Shown here piece after piece: positions 1-8,168 of a stretch of DNA of 57,064 bases (the stretch's first letter is position 1; every line of letters begins with the position of its first letter). The position numbers and the translations under genes were made by a program. The notes under the pieces are model-generated. The model was given only the letters and a program-made list of their open reading frames with translations, searched no databases and was not told where the DNA came from. This DNA is from Bacteroidaceae bacterium. GTDB lineage: Bacteria; Bacteroidota; Bacteroidia; Bacteroidales; Bacteroidaceae. Where the stretch lies: assembly GCA_017628845.1 (NCBI GenBank), contig JAGBYI010000055.1, positions 1 to 57,064 on the forward strand, read 5' to 3'.

Positions 1-1407
1 AACTTCCATCTGCTTACACAAGTGCCCCGTCCCAGCGGACATTTGCAGAAGGTGCAGGAATTCCTTCTTCAGTGGGCTGCCGAGCGTGGCATAGAGGCAT
101 TCAAGGATAATGCCGAGAACATCGTCATGCGCAAGCCCGCTACCCCCGGCAAGGAGAATTGCCGCACTGCTGTGATGCAGGCCCACATGGACATGGTGCC
201 TCAGAAGACCGATGAGAGCACACATAACTTCGAGACAGACCCCATCCAGACATGGGTAGACGGTGAGTGGCTCAAGGCAAAGGGTACCACACTGGGTGCC
301 GATGACGGTATCGGCGTGGCTGCCATCATGGCTGTATTTGAGTCAAAGGACATAGAGCACGGACCTCTGGAGGCACTTATCACTGCCGACGAGGAGACCT
401 GCATGTACGGTGTTAACCACCTGAGTGCCGACACCCTGAAGGGCGACATCCTGCTGAACATCGACAATGAGAACATGGGCGAGTTCGTCATCGGCAGCGC
501 CGGTGGTGTGAACATTACCGCCACAATGAAATATCAGGAGGTAGACACCGATGCCGACGACGTTGCCGTTAAGGTTAGCGTGGCAGGCCTGCGTGGCGGT
601 CACTCTGGTCTGGAAATCAACGAAGGCCGTGGCAATGCTAACAAGTTGCTGGCTCGCATCGTGCGTCAGGCCATATTGGATGACGAGGCACGTCTGGCAA
701 CATGGCACGGCGGCAACATGCGCAATGCCATTCCACGTACCGCCGAGGCAGTGCTCACCCTGCCCAAGGAGAATGTGGACGACCTGAAGGAGCTCTGCGA
801 CTTCTGCCAGAAGCAGTTTGTGGACGAATACCGTGGTGTGGAGCACAGCATAGAGGTAAGCATGGAGCAGGTGGAACTGCCTGCAAAGCAGGTTCCCGTG
901 GAGATTCAGGACAATCTTGTCAGCGCCATCATGGCATGCCACAACGGTGTTCTGCGCTTCATCCCCAGCATCCCCACTGTGGTGGAGACCAGCAGCAACC
1001 TTGCTATCATCAACATCGGTGAGGGCAATGCCGAGATCCTTATCCTGGCACGAAGCAGCTGCGACACCCAGCTGGAGTTCCTGCAGGAGATGATGGTATG
1101 CACCTTCGGCATGGTGGGCATGAAGGTAGAGTTCGGTGGTCAGTATGGCAGTTGGCAGCCCAACTTCGACTCTCCCATCGTAGCAAAGATGGTAGACGTG
1201 TACAAGCAGTGCTTCAACGAGGATGCCAAGGTGGAGGTATGCCATGCTGGTCTTGAGTGCAGCATCATCGGTGCCCTGTATCCCAATATGGACCTCGTGA
1301 GCTTCGGTCCCACAATGCGCTCTCCCCACACTCCCGACGAGCGTTGCAACATCCCCAGCGTAGAGAAGTTCTGGGTATTCCTCAAGGCCTTGCTGGCAAG
1401 CATTTAA
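1..1407 (+). CDS. pepD: Xaa-His dipeptidase PepD (M20 family), 5' end outside window
   Basis: Cytosolic zinc aminoacyl-histidine dipeptidase (beta-Ala-His/Xaa-His) of peptidase family M20. The reading frame is open from base 1, and the residues before the GTG at 22 (NFHLLTQVPRPS) match the usual N-terminal motif of the family, so the true start lies upstream and GTG 22 is internal. Visible metal and catalytic motifs in order are QAHMDMV, GADDGIG, DEETCMYG, GLRGGHSG, HAGLE and the late SPHTPDER. About 468 residues are present, so only some 15-20 should be missing. It is followed by a repeat-rich gap and ilvA on the same strand. Confidence in the family is high. Confidence 0.93.
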   Translation, partial: NFHLLTQVPRPSGHLQKVQEFLLQWAAERGIEAFKDNAENIVMRKPATPGKENCRTAVMQAHMDMVPQKTDESTHNFETDPIQTWVDGEWLKAKGTTLGADDGIGVAAIMAVFESKDIEHGPLEALITADEETCMYGVNHLSADTLKGDILLNIDNENMGEFVIGSAGGVNITATMKYQEVDTDADDVAVKVSVAGLRGGHSGLEINEGRGNANKLLARIVRQAILDDEARLATWHGGNMRNAIPRTAEAVLTLPKENVDDLKELCDFCQKQFVDEYRGVEHSIEVSMEQVELPAKQVPVEIQDNLVSAIMACHNGVLRFIPSIPTVVETSSNLAIINIGEGNAEILILARSSCDTQLEFLQEMMVCTFGMVGMKVEFGGQYGSWQPNFDSPIVAKMVDVYKQCFNEDAKVEVCHAGLECSIIGALYPNMDLVSFGPTMRSPHTPDERCNIPSVEKFWVFLKALLASI

Positions 1408-1568
1408 GGAAACGGAAAACGGAAAGGTGAAAACGGAAAACTAATCCGCTAATTACTCATCCTTCCGTTTTCTCAACTGTCCCTCTGAGACAGGGGGACG
1501 AGCGCGAAGCGCGGAGGGGGTGGATTAAACCTTTCCGTTTTCCGTTTTTCACCTTTCCGTTTGAAAAG
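1408..1568. repeat. Intergenic inverted repeat of ACGGAAAAC-type words
   Basis: Just after pepD the words ACGGAAAACGGAAAGGTGAA run from about 1410 to 1440. Their reverse complement (TTCACCTTTCCGTTT and relatives) runs from about 1531 to 1563, immediately before ilvA. The two arms could pair into a long imperfect stem around a GC-rich centre (gacgagcgcgaagcgcggagg). Related words recur at 29930 and 45784-45801, so this is a dispersed intergenic repeat. It may act as a terminator or spacer. Confidence 0.55.
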
Positions 1569-2771
1569 ATGAACTTAGACGAACTATACAAGGCACGATA
1601 TGTGCTCAACGGCATTATCCGCCGTACGGATCTGGTTCAGGCACCACGCCTGAATCCGGATGCCGATATCTACCTAAAGCCCGAGAACCTGCAGGTTACG
1701 GGTTCCTTCAAGGTTCGTGGCGCATGCTACAAGATTTCCCAGCTCTCTGCCGAGGAGAAGGCACGAGGCGTTATAGCCTGCTCGGCAGGCAACCATGCCC
1801 AGGGCGTTGCACTTGGTGCCACGCATGCTGGGGTGAAGTCCCTCATCTGTCTGCCCGAAGGTGCTCCCATCAGTAAGGTGGAGGCTACTCGTCGCTATGG
1901 TGCGGAGATCTGCCTGGTGCCAGGTGTGTACGACGATGCATACCAGCATGCACTGAAACTGCGCGACGAGCACGGTTACACCTTCGTGCATCCCTTCGAC
2001 GATGAGAAGGTTATAGCAGGTCAGGGCACTATAGGTCTGGAACTCCTGGAGCAGTTGCCCGATGTGCAGTGCGTAATCGTGCCCATCGGCGGTGGCGGTC
2101 TTGCCAGTGGTGTGGCGTATGCCATAAAGAGCCTCAACCCCTCCGTGGAGGTGTGGGGCGTGCAGGCTGCCGGTGCTCCCAGCATGTATCATAGCGTTGC
2201 CGACGGCCACATCATGCGCTTGCCCAACGTGAGCACTGTTGCCGACGGCATTGCCGTGAAGCAACCTGGCGAACTGACCTACGACCTGTGCCATAAACAC
2301 TTGGACGGTATTGTTACCGTAACCGAGGACGAGATATGTGCAGCTATCCTTGCCATCATCGAACAGCAGAAGATGGTGGTGGAAGGTGCCGGTGCTGTGT
2401 CTGTGGCTGCTGCCATGTTCAACAAGGTGCCCATTGCAGGCAAGAAGACCATCTGCATCCTCAGTGGCGGTAATGTGGACGTTACCATCCTGAACCGTGT
2501 CATCCACCGAGGTCTGGTAAAGAGCGGTCGCATCTGCAAGCTCACCATCACCCTCGAGGACAAGCCCGGTCAGCTCGTTGGCGTCAGTCAGATAATATCC
2601 TCATTAGGCGGCAATGTGGTGAAGGTGAACCACGAACGCAGCGACGACTCCAACCGTGTTACCGACTGCATCCTGCAGCTCCAGGTGGAAACCCGCAACC
2701 ACGAACACGTCGAGGCCATCCGCACCGCCCTGCAGGAAGCCGGCTTCAGCACACAGTGCCAGGTGTACTGA
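1569..2771 (+). CDS. ilvA: Threonine ammonia-lyase (threonine dehydratase) with ACT domain
   Basis: PLP-dependent deamination of L-threonine (and serine) to 2-oxobutanoate through a reactive enamine/imine. The protein is 400 aa, the length of the shorter one-ACT class rather than the ~500-aa biosynthetic enzyme. The PLP lysine lies in TGSFKVRGA near residue 44, followed by SAGNHAQGVA and the glycine loop PIGGGGL. The ACT domain starts near residue 320 (RICKLTITLEDKPGQL). The start is the ATG after TTTGAAAAG. ridA, whose product hydrolyses the enamine released by this enzyme, lies 170 bp downstream. Whether its role is catabolic or isoleucine biosynthetic cannot be decided from sequence alone. 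Confidence 0.94.
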   Translation: MNLDELYKARYVLNGIIRRTDLVQAPRLNPDADIYLKPENLQVTGSFKVRGACYKISQLSAEEKARGVIACSAGNHAQGVALGATHAGVKSLICLPEGAPISKVEATRRYGAEICLVPGVYDDAYQHALKLRDEHGYTFVHPFDDEKVIAGQGTIGLELLEQLPDVQCVIVPIGGGGLASGVAYAIKSLNPSVEVWGVQAAGAPSMYHSVADGHIMRLPNVSTVADGIAVKQPGELTYDLCHKHLDGIVTVTEDEICAAILAIIEQQKMVVEGAGAVSVAAAMFNKVPIAGKKTICILSGGNVDVTILNRVIHRGLVKSGRICKLTITLEDKPGQLVGVSQIISSLGGNVVKVNHERSDDSNRVTDCILQLQVETRNHEHVEAIRTALQEAGFSTQCQVY

Positions 2772-2808
2772 ACGTTGAAAGTTTAACGATTAACGTTGAA
2801 CGTGGTAG

Positions 2809-2828
2809 GGACGTTGCGTGCAGCGTCC
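2809..2828. repeat. REP-like palindrome, copy 1
   Basis: Twenty-base imperfect palindrome GGACGTTGCGTGCAGCGTCC with the flanks TAG upstream and GAAA downstream that are shared by the other copies. It is preceded by the companion words GTTGAAAGTTTAACGATTAACG. It belongs to the seven-copy family described under the 9758-10108 cluster. Confidence 0.75.
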
Positions 2829-2941
2829 GAAAGAGATAAGCAATGCGTCCGCGCATCCGCCAATTCAGAGCATTCAGATTACTCCGAGTATTCCGACTAC
2901 TCCGACAACATAACACATTATATAATTACCCCCCATAACCC

Positions 2942-3316
2942 ATGAAAGTAATCAGTACAGACAAGGCGCCTGCTGCCATTGGTCCCTACAGCCAGGCGAT
3001 AGAAGTGAATGGTATGGTATTCTGCAGCGGTCAGATACCCATCGACCCTGCCACAGGCAACTTTGTAGAAGGCGGCATACAGGAGCAGACACGCCAGGTG
3101 CTCACCAATGCCTCTCAAGTGTTGGCGGCAGCTGGTACCGACCTGTCCCATGTTGTGAAGACCACCGTCTTCCTCAGCGATATGGCCAACTTCGTTGCCA
3201 TGAACGAGGTATATGCCCAGTTCTTCTCCCAGCCCTTCCCAGCCCGTTCTGCCGTAGCGGTGAAGGACCTGCCCAAGGGTGCATTGGTGGAGATAGAGGT
3301 TCTGGCAGTAAAGTAA
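2942..3316 (+). CDS. ridA: RidA family 2-iminobutanoate/2-iminopropanoate deaminase
   Basis: Small cytosolic trimeric enzyme that hydrolyses 2-aminoacrylate and 2-iminobutanoate released by PLP dehydratases, protecting PLP enzymes from damage. The 124-aa length is standard. Visible signatures are the N-terminal APAAIGPYSQAI, the mid motif FCSGQIPIDPATG, the substrate arginine in FPARSAVAV and the terminal VEIEVLAVK glutamate. It lies downstream of ilvA on the same strand, which makes biological sense, although a REP-like palindrome sits between them, so cotranscription is not certain. Confidence 0.95.
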   Translation: MKVISTDKAPAAIGPYSQAIEVNGMVFCSGQIPIDPATGNFVEGGIQEQTRQVLTNASQVLAAAGTDLSHVVKTTVFLSDMANFVAMNEVYAQFFSQPFPARSAVAVKDLPKGALVEIEVLAVK

Positions 3317-3320
3317 GGCT

Positions 3321-3353
3321 TTCCATTCCCAAGAATCCCTTTGGGAATTGGAA
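3321..3353 (+). terminator. Probable terminator after ridA
   Basis: Stem TTCCA-TTCCCAA paired with TTGGGAA-t-TGGAA around the loop gaatccct, starting 4 bases after the ridA stop codon. It makes about 12 pairs with a single bulge. There is no strong T-run after it. Confidence 0.5.
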
Positions 3354-3495
3354 GTATAGTAGCAGTATTGCATAAAAGGTACGTATAGAGGTGCTATTGA
3401 GTGCCTTTGTACGTACTTTTTGGTTCGTTTGAGCGCCTGACTGAGGGCAAGTGGTGCTTAATTTGTTGAATAGTAGATAATTTTCGGGGATTTCT
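3354..3495. other. AT-rich gap, no gene
   Basis: Part of the 487-base gap between ridA and the 1106-aa secreted protein. I see no convincing coding frame here. The rest of the gap holds a consensus promoter, a GCAA microsatellite (about 3630-3646) and a large folded element, listed separately. Confidence 0.6.
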
Positions 3496-3526
3496 TTTGT
3501 AGTTATTTGTATTTTCCATACTTTTG
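3496..3526 (+). promoter_or_regulatory. Bacteroidota sigma-A type promoter for the 1106-aa secreted protein
   Basis: The -33 box TTTG at 3496-3499 and the -7 box TACTTTTG at 3519-3526 are separated by exactly 19 nt, matching the known Bacteroidota consensus TTTG-N19-TAnnTTTG. The start of transcription would be about 3531-3533, giving a leader of roughly 270 nt before the ATG at 3804. Confidence 0.75.
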
Positions 3527-3658
3527 CCGAATAAATACAAATAGTGTGCCCACAAATATGCTTGCAAACGTTCAAAATAACACGAAAATAACTGCCAATA
3601 TCCTTGGTGGTTTGGATTATTTTGTTAGCAAGCAAGCAAGCAAGCATATATAATAATA

Positions 3659-3749
3659 GGTACGCGCGAGGCAGCTCGTGCCCTTTTCACGCCTCATCCC
3701 CCAGTGTGACGCATGTCGCACTGGGGGATGAGGCGTGTTTGTGCGTACC
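3659..3749 (+). promoter_or_regulatory. Large folded leader element (possible three-way junction)
   Basis: A closing stem GGTACGC (3659-3665) with GCGTACC (3743-3749) encloses two hairpins. One is a short GCGAG/CTCG(T)GC type hairpin near 3665-3680. The other is a perfect 18-bp stem at 3689-3706 and 3719-3736, whose 5' arm is ACGCCTCATCCCCCAGTG, with a GAC-gcat-GTC tip. It lies inside the leader predicted from the 3496 promoter. No T-run follows directly, so a plain terminator is less likely than an attenuator, structured leader RNA or small mobile repeat. Confidence 0.6.
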
Positions 3750-3803
3750 CTCCCACTAACCATGATTGTTAATATAACTAATTAAACTTAAATACAATAA
3801 ACA

Positions 3804-6800
3804 ATGAAAAAACTATTACTTTTATTTGCAGTGCTGCTGACGACAGTTGGGGCATGGGCACAGGTCAACTACGGAAAGCGCACTTGGACTTTCCCTGCAA
3901 CAGATCATGAGGCTGTTTCAGAGGTTCCTGCTGAGATTTTTACAGATTTCGCAACTCAGTACAGTGAAACAGAATTGACTAACGAAAAGGTTGGCGTATT
4001 TGTAACAGATGTACGCGTTGCTACCGAAGGTGATGTAACAGCAGCTTTCGTTCATAATGGTGGTGACGTCCGTATGGATATCGGTGGTGTTGACCTCGTA
4101 AATGCAAATGGCGAAGTGGTTTACAGCGACTATCACTTCGGTTTTGCTGGTACTAATTCTGAAAGCAACGTTTATACACTCACTGGTGTTGCTGTAGGTG
4201 ATTACACAATGCGTGCGTTCATCCCTGCGCAGAAGGAGGATATTACCCCTGCAACAACAAAAGACTCAAGAGGTGTACTCACCATTACAGGTGCTTGGAT
4301 GTATCCTAACGAGGGCGTGTACTACAACATTAAGAACGTTCGTTCAAACAAATATGTTACATTCAAGGGTGAAGGCAAGCAGTTTACTCAGGAGAGCGCA
4401 AACAACGGTGCTGGTTCATATTGGTATTTTGTTGAGGCTTCTTTGGATGATGTAAAGAAGTGGAAGAATCCTTGGCTTGAAGACGGTGCAATTCCTGAAG
4501 GCGTTAAACCTTACTGGGTTTATAGTGCAGCGTGCGAAAAGGCAGTTGAGAACGTTTCAAATGGATATATGTCAACTCCTGATATGAGTGAGCAATGGCC
4601 TGCTAAAATCTATTATATCGGTGTACATACTGCAAAAGGCACAACTGGTTTGATTTTCCGTCCTTGCCACGAAGATGGTTCTTCTTGGAATGACGCAGGA
4701 GGTTCTGGAACCGCTCTTGGTCACTATGGATCTAACGATCCAGGTTCATTATGGAGTATCGAACTTGCTAATGTTGCTGATAACGACCTCAAGGCTATGG
4801 CTACAACAGCAAAGAACGAAGCAATTGCTGCTACCAATGTATACAAGACTGCTTATTATATTTATGCTAAACCTTCTGTTGTAGATGCTGCTGTTGCCGA
4901 AATAGAGGGAGCTGATGTAGGCACAGTGGCTAAAGCGTTGACATTTGTTATTAAGGGTACAGGAACCGCAATTGTAAATGAAATTGCAGAATCTGCTACA
5001 GTATTGACGCCTAAGGCTGGTGACAGATTCATGATTAAGGGTAATGTTCAACAAAATGACTATCTGATTGCCGCAACTACGGGCAATGTTAAGACAACAA
5101 ATGGTATTGGTGCAAATGATATCAATGCACTTGACCTTGTGTGGACATTAAAGACTGCTGATGTAGAGGGTAAGTTCAATCTGTATAACGAGAGACTTGG
5201 CGTGTATGTAGCTCCTTTGACAACAAATAGAAATGGAACAATGGGCTACGTTACAGATGTGGCTAATGCTGGTGTTTATTCTGTTGAACTTAAGGGTGCT
5301 AATGTTGTATTCCATGCAGATGGTCAGGATGGTTATGGTTATATCCACCATCCACGCTGGGGCAGTAAAGAACTTACACGTTGGGAAGCAAATGATGATA
5401 ATTCACAATGGCAACTTGTTGAAGCTCCTTTAGAATTGACAACAGATATCAATGCTCCTATTTGCTACGCAATCAAGTCTGGTCGTGATGGTAACTACTA
5501 TTTCACATTGGAGAATAACAAGATTAAGCTTATTAACAATCAAGACATCGTTGGCAACGACAAAGCGAAGTGGTTCTTTATGTTGGACGAAAATAAGAAC
5601 CTGAAGATTTATCCTTATGCAGATAAGAATAATACAATGGGTTACATCACAGTTGCAGATGGTAATACAAAGTTGACAAACGACCACAATGCCCAAGGTT
5701 ATGTTGCAGACACATATACACTCTACTACAATCCTAACTTGGCGGCTAAAAACAATGGCAAGTGCTTTGCGTTCCGTCCGACAGAGGGCAACACCTTCGT
5801 GTCTAACCACGGTGGTACTGGTAACTACATGGGATTCTACAATGAGAACGACGACAAGGGTACACGTCTTGGCTTTGAGAACATAAATAAAGAAGTTCTT
5901 GTGTCGAAGATCGAAACTTGGGAATCTTATCTTGATAATGAGGGTGACAAGGTTTGTCAGTATGTAATCGAAGACAATGTTAAAGACGAAGTTAAGTCTG
6001 TTTTAGTTAATGCTGAAAGAGTTGCTTATTCTCACGCAAGCAACAATAGCAATTACGCTGCTGAACTTACTGTTTTGAATGCTATTGCATTTCCATCAAT
6101 CAACGTGCCTCAGGTAGGTAGTTTCTATCGTTTGAAGAATGGAGCAAGTGGTTGGTATGCTACTTCTGATTTGCGTACGGGTGAGGCACAACATAATGAT
6201 AAATTGTATATGTTAGAAGATGGTACACAGGCAAATACAATTTGGTACGTTGGCGCTAACAATGCTTTATTGTCATATACAAAGGGACAGTATCTCGCTG
6301 ATATGTCTTCAGACTGGAGCTTTGAGGCTGTAGGTTCCAATGGTAACACTACTACATTCGTACAGGGTGCAACAATTGGTAAAATTCAGATTAAGCCTTC
6401 TTCTGGTCGTTCTCTTTATGGTGACAAAGTAAGAGTAGATGCAGCTCCTGAGGGTAATAATTCTGGTAATTATGAATGGACAATTGAAGAGGTAACCACT
6501 CTCCCTGTTACAATCACAGCTGCAAAATACGCAACCTTCTACTGCCCTGTTGCTGTTACTTTGTCTGATGGCTTGACAGCTTATTATGTATCAAAGGCTG
6601 GCAATGGCTATGCTACACTTACAGATATTAAGGGTAATGTTGTACCTGCTAACACCGGCGTGTTGCTTTATGCAGATGTTGAGGAACCCACAACATATAA
6701 CCTGACTATTGGTGGCAATGATACTGAAGTTACAAGTTTGCTGACAGGTACTGTGGCTTCTACTTATGTTGAAGAGGAGTCCTATGTGCTCTCTGCTCCT

Positions 6801-7124
6801 GATGGTGTAGAATCCGTTGGTCTCTACAAGGCCAAGAAGAACTTCACCGTAGCAGCAAATGGAACTGGCACAAAGGTTGCAGAAGGTGCTACAGGCACTC
6901 ACTTCCTCAACAACGGCTTCAAGGCTTATCTGCCCAAGCCAGAGGGTACTCCTGATGCTGCTCGCTTCTTCGTCTTTGATTTCGGTGGCAATGAGACAGG
7001 CATTGAGGGCGTTGAAGGTGAAAACGGAAATGTGAAAACTGAAATCTACGACCTCGCAGGCCGTCGCGTTCAGAACGCTCAGAAGGGTGTATTCATCGTA
7101 AACGGCAAGGTTGTTATCAAGTAA
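3804..7124 (+). CDS. Large secreted protein with type IX-like C-terminal tail, function unknown
   Basis: Predicted exported protein of 1106 aa. It begins with a clear signal peptide (MKKLLLLFAVLLTTVGAWAQ, cleavage after residue 20). The middle holds repeated aromatic, beta-rich blocks of the YYNIKN-VRSNKYVTF and YAIKSGRDGNYYF type that may be lectin-like or ricin-like beta folds, but I cannot assign a family. A C-terminal region typical of Prevotella secreted proteins (KYATFYCPVAVTL, near residue 910) precedes a final tail ending IYDLAGRRVQNAQKGVFIV then NGKVVIK. That tail resembles the sorting domain used by type IX secretion. No catalytic motif was recognised. A small ORF follows at 7268. 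A glycan-binding or surface role is inference. Confidence 0.75.
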   Translation: MKKLLLLFAVLLTTVGAWAQVNYGKRTWTFPATDHEAVSEVPAEIFTDFATQYSETELTNEKVGVFVTDVRVATEGDVTAAFVHNGGDVRMDIGGVDLVNANGEVVYSDYHFGFAGTNSESNVYTLTGVAVGDYTMRAFIPAQKEDITPATTKDSRGVLTITGAWMYPNEGVYYNIKNVRSNKYVTFKGEGKQFTQESANNGAGSYWYFVEASLDDVKKWKNPWLEDGAIPEGVKPYWVYSAACEKAVENVSNGYMSTPDMSEQWPAKIYYIGVHTAKGTTGLIFRPCHEDGSSWNDAGGSGTALGHYGSNDPGSLWSIELANVADNDLKAMATTAKNEAIAATNVYKTAYYIYAKPSVVDAAVAEIEGADVGTVAKALTFVIKGTGTAIVNEIAESATVLTPKAGDRFMIKGNVQQNDYLIAATTGNVKTTNGIGANDINALDLVWTLKTADVEGKFNLYNERLGVYVAPLTTNRNGTMGYVTDVANAGVYSVELKGANVVFHADGQDGYGYIHHPRWGSKELTRWEANDDNSQWQLVEAPLELTTDINAPICYAIKSGRDGNYYFTLENNKIKLINNQDIVGNDKAKWFFMLDENKNLKIYPYADKNNTMGYITVADGNTKLTNDHNAQGYVADTYTLYYNPNLAAKNNGKCFAFRPTEGNTFVSNHGGTGNYMGFYNENDDKGTRLGFENINKEVLVSKIETWESYLDNEGDKVCQYVIEDNVKDEVKSVLVNAERVAYSHASNNSNYAAELTVLNAIAFPSINVPQVGSFYRLKNGASGWYATSDLRTGEAQHNDKLYMLEDGTQANTIWYVGANNALLSYTKGQYLADMSSDWSFEAVGSNGNTTTFVQGATIGKIQIKPSSGRSLYGDKVRVDAAPEGNNSGNYEWTIEEVTTLPVTITAAKYATFYCPVAVTLSDGLTAYYVSKAGNGYATLTDIKGNVVPANTGVLLYADVEEPTTYNLTIGGNDTEVTSLLTGTVASTYVEEESYVLSAPDGVESVGLYKAKKNFTVAANGTGTKVAEGATGTHFLNNGFKAYLPKPEGTPDAARFFVFDFGGNETGIEGVEGENGNVKTEIYDLAGRRVQNAQKGVFIVNGKVVIK

Positions 7125-7267
7125 AAGAAAGTAAGAATACAGTTTTAGTTTTAGTTTATAGTGGGGCTTCGGCTCCCTGTTCACCCCCTGCTCCTTTGCC
7201 GTGAGGTACGGGACAGGGAGGATGAGCTAAATTAAAAGACAATAGAACGTATAAACAAGATAATAAT
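7125..7267 (+). promoter_or_regulatory. Folded spacer before the small ORF
   Basis: Contains GGGGC-TTCG-GCTCC, a five-pair stem capped by a UUCG tetraloop (about 7158-7171). It overlaps CTCCCTGT, which could instead pair with ACAGGGAG about 40 nt downstream (near 7213-7220). These could be a terminator for the upstream gene or a regulatory leader for the ORF at 7268. No consensus promoter was found. Confidence 0.4.
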
Positions 7268-7444
7268 ATGAAGAAGACATATATCACTCCCGAAGTGGAG
7301 GTAATCAAGGTTGGTGCCGTTTATATGCTGGCTACCTCTATGGAAATCAGCGGCCAAGAAGTGAATACTTCTGCTGAAGGAGTTCAGCTCGGCCGTGAAG
7401 ACAACACCCCCTCAAGTCCCAACCTGTGGGAGCAGGGCTGGTAA
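7268..7444 (+). CDS. Small 58-aa protein of unknown function
   Basis: Short ORF beginning MKKTYITPEVEVIKVGAVYM and ending NLWEQGW. It is polar, with no signal peptide or membrane segment. Its N-terminal pattern, M-K-K-x-Y-x-x-P-x-V-E-V-I-K followed by a short hydrophobic patch YMLATS, resembles a class of short Bacteroidales ORFs that I recall as common and uncharacterised. It sits 143 bp after a large type IX-like secreted protein and before a long gene-free stretch. The ATG follows AT-rich AACAAGATAATAAT. Codon use is similar to its neighbours. No function is assigned. Confidence 0.6.
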   Translation: MKKTYITPEVEVIKVGAVYMLATSMEISGQEVNTSAEGVQLGREDNTPSSPNLWEQGW

Positions 7445-7650
7445 TCTCTAAAGCGAGATGCAGAAACATTATAGGAATATACATACATGGAGGAGCGGCA
7501 GCAATGTCGCTCCTCTTGTTTTTTGGGGGCTGCCAATTCCACCATTCCTCCCTCTGCCAATAGATTTGTCAAGACAACACTATACAAAGCCAATAAGAAT
7601 GTGAAGCATAAGCAGAAAGAACACGTTATATAATATAGACCCAACATTGC
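7445..7650. other. Gene-free stretch, left part
   Basis: First part of the 724-base gap up to the AAA-ATPase gene. It includes GGAGGAGCGGCA...CGCTCCTCttgttttttg, which could fold as an imperfect GAGCG stem with a T-rich 3' side (about 7489-7528) and may terminate the small ORF transcript. No gene was recognised. Confidence 0.45.
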
Positions 7651-7728
7651 GTACAATTGTACCTAACGTTTGGTACAATTGTACTGAACATTGGGTACAA
7701 TTGTACTGAACATTGGGTACAATTGTAC
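7651..7728. repeat. Four copies of palindrome GTACAATTGTAC at exact 22-nt period
   Basis: Perfect 12-base palindromes start at 7651, 7673, 7695 and 7717, separated by near-identical 10-base spacers (ctgaacattg type). The period of 22 is close to two helical turns, so all four sites would face the same side. Short inverted arms GTTATATA (7625-7632) and TATATAAC (7746-7753) bracket the array. Confidence 0.85.
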
Positions 7729-8108
7729 TGAACACGCAGGATATTTTATATAACACGTTTTTCGTATGTTTGTTTCCTTGTTCTAATACGATTTAATAGC
7801 TATACTCGATAGTTCTAACCCCAAACCGTTCATTAGCATTATGATGATAATCTCCGCGCTCTTGCGCTCTTTGCGTGAGCATGAACCTACTCTTGCCATA
7901 AGGAAATTCTGTGGATTATTCGCCTCCGCTCATCAAGCTAAAGCAGTCTGTGAGAGAGAATAACCCCATCTGTTTGAGCTGAGGAATTATATTTCGGTGA
8001 ATTCTGTGTGAGAGAAAAGAAACTATCCGCGTTCTCTGCGCTCTTTGCGTGAGATATAACCACCATACAGATGTTTTGTCCCCGTTTGTTTCTCGTTTCC
8101 TGCTCGTA
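7729..8108. repeat. Gene-free stretch with degenerate dispersed repeats
   Basis: Two copies of a word close to TGCGCTCTTTGCGTGAG lie near 7861-7880 and 8037-8053. A copy of GCTCATCAAGCTAAA at about 7929-7943 recurs inside the 3' end of the ResB-like gene (45731). No plausible coding frame was found. Confidence 0.5.
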
Positions 8109-8140
8109 TTTGCGTATTTGCCATAAAAACATTATATTTG
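8109..8140 (+). promoter_or_regulatory. Bacteroidota-type promoter for the AAA-ATPase gene
   Basis: TTTG at 8109-8112, 20-nt spacer, TATATTTG at 8133-8140. Transcription would start near 8145, some 24 nt before the ATG at 8169. Confidence 0.7.
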
Positions 8141-8168
8141 CATTCGGAAACTATAAATTGGGCAGATT

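Noticed and set aside
22-24. GTG as the start of PepD
   Set aside because: Upstream codons in the same frame already encode family-conserved residues, so the gene starts outside the window.
343-1329. 328-aa minus-strand frame opposite pepD
   Set aside because: Shadow of pepD with a composition typical of reverse-complemented coding DNA.
7651-7728. CRISPR-like regular repeats
   Set aside because: The repeats are 12-base perfect palindromes with nearly identical 10-base spacers, so spacers are not unique, and no cas genes are visible.
7938-8132. 64-aa minus-strand frame in the repeat-rich gap
   Set aside because: It lies over dispersed repeats and the 8109 promoter, and shows no protein-like pattern.
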